Shown in pieces: positions 63,443 to 64,000 of a stretch of 64,000 nucleotides of DNA. Origin of the DNA: Karstenula rhodostoma CBS 690.94 (taxonomy: Eukaryota; Ascomycota; Dothideomycetes; Pleosporales; Didymosphaeriaceae). The notes beneath the pieces were generated by a model. The model did not search any database. It saw nothing but the letters and a program-made list of their open reading frames with translations, and was not told the origin of the DNA. A program made the position numbers and the translations under genes. The stretch covers positions 1,149,599-1,213,598 of the forward strand of contig MU001493.1 in the NCBI GenBank assembly GCA_010093485.1, in the 5' to 3' direction. Position 1 is the first letter of the stretch. Every line of letters begins with the position of its first letter.

Positions 63443-64000
63443 TTACAGCGTGTCCAACATCTTACTCATACTGAGCCAACTCTTCAGCTCTTCGTCCTCC
63501 GCAGGAACATCTCCAAGCGGATCGAACGTAGTTCTGGTCCTCTCCAACACAGGCGGAGATCGTTCCTTGCCCGCCTTGGCGAGATCGAGACCGCTGTCAA
63601 CACGAGGAGTTTGACGGGGCATTTGGACTCCGTTCGTGGGTGCCGAGGCCGATTTTGGTGGAGCGGCGGGAGGCGGGAGTGTGGGCGGTGTGGGTGGCGT
63701 GAAACGGAAACCGACCAGTTGCTTGGAGAGATGGAGTGGTGATGTTGTGTCTTTTTCGGGTACATGCGGTGGTTTGAGGTCTGTTGCTGGTGGTGTAACA
63801 AAAAGATGTTGAGCGGAGGCAGCATTGATGGACGTTATCGAATGGGTTGGGATACTTCGGGATTTCCTCAGGCGCTTCCTGTCTTTGTTGACGGCCGCCT
63901 TGTCAAGTTCTGGTCCTTGCGTGCGGGCACGTCCTCTGGAATTCAGTGGTGGAGGAGACAACTTCCGCCGCTCTACCACTTCGGCTTGCTTTAACAAATC
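63443..64000 (-). CDS. C-terminal part of an unknown protein, 5' end outside the window
   Basis: The frame is open to the right edge (the last codons read D-L-L-K-Q-A-E) and ends at 63443, giving at least 185 residues. It is basic and disordered: KDRKRLRKSRSIPTHSITS, then FRFTPPTPPTLPPPAAPP, then LDLAKAGKERSPPVLERTRT, ending ELKSWLSMSKMLDTL. The Pro/Ser-rich basic tail with a short C-terminal helix could belong to a nuclear or cytoskeletal regulator. No domain is visible in this part, so no function is proposed. Confidence 0.6.
   Translation of the reverse strand, partial: DLLKQAEVVERRKLSPPPLNSRGRARTQGPELDKAAVNKDRKRLRKSRSIPTHSITSINAASAQHLFVTPPATDLKPPHVPEKDTTSPLHLSKQLVGFRFTPPTPPTLPPPAAPPKSASAPTNGVQMPRQTPRVDSGLDLAKAGKERSPPVLERTRTTFDPLGDVPAEDEELKSWLSMSKMLDTL

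Overview
The window looks like nuclear DNA of a filamentous ascomycete (Pezizomycotina, most likely a dothideomycete). Genes are mostly intron-poor, with short introns (about 46-83 nt) that carry GTAAGT/GTATGT-type donors, CTAAC/CTGAC branch sites and CAG/TAG acceptors. Typical filamentous-fungal families are present: a CFEM/PTH11-type receptor, an SFP1-type zinc finger, a Boi-type SH3-SAM-PH scaffold and a ferroportin. One AT-rich insertion shows transition-only decay of its terminal repeats, as expected from RIP. The species cannot be fixed from sequence alone.

Layout. 0-14.5 kb: 5' part of a BOI gene (minus), a ~400-bp RIP-decayed DNA element in the divergent promoter, an SP-RING (SIZ/PIAS-type) protein, two small conserved-type proteins and a three-exon low-complexity gene. 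15.5-20.7 kb: five-exon CFEM/PTH11 receptor and an intronless cytochrome P450. 22-28.2 kb: two opposed paralogous Q-rich genes sharing a ~85-residue domain I do not recognise, each followed by a tandem array of short inverted repeats. 29-32 kb: F-box/LRR relic, a degenerate ~110-bp tandem repeat and a ferroportin-like transporter. 36.4-38.3 kb: SFP1-like factor. 38.3-43.3 kb: gene-poor, with F-box and DEAD-box helicase relics. 43.3-45.7 kb: a long coiled-coil gene whose stop codon lies inside an eight-copy palindrome array. 46.5-56.6 kb: housekeeping block (SprT-like peptidase, DWF1/DHCR24-like FAD enzyme, unknown protein, monocarboxylate-type MFS transporter, CTNNBL1). 58.8-63 kb: a probable amyloid-signalling or cell-death type locus, with two neighbouring genes sharing a Gly/Asn-rich motif (one fused to a fungal STAND-type N-terminal helical domain), followed by a single-pass membrane protein with a Cys-rich ectodomain. 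The window ends in the 3' part of another minus-strand gene.

Two candidate undescribed systems stand out. (1) Three genes encoding Q-rich or coiled-coil proteins each have, at their 3' end, an array of short perfect inverted repeats with a 3-nt loop. In two of them the core reads GATCCCCGATC in the sense of the gene, and spacing is 35-37 nt. Two of the three genes are paralogues with matching intron positions. (2) The 58.8-60.8 kb gene pair shares a probable amyloid signalling motif. Gene models below were spliced by eye; intron coordinates are inferred from splice consensus and reading-frame continuity.
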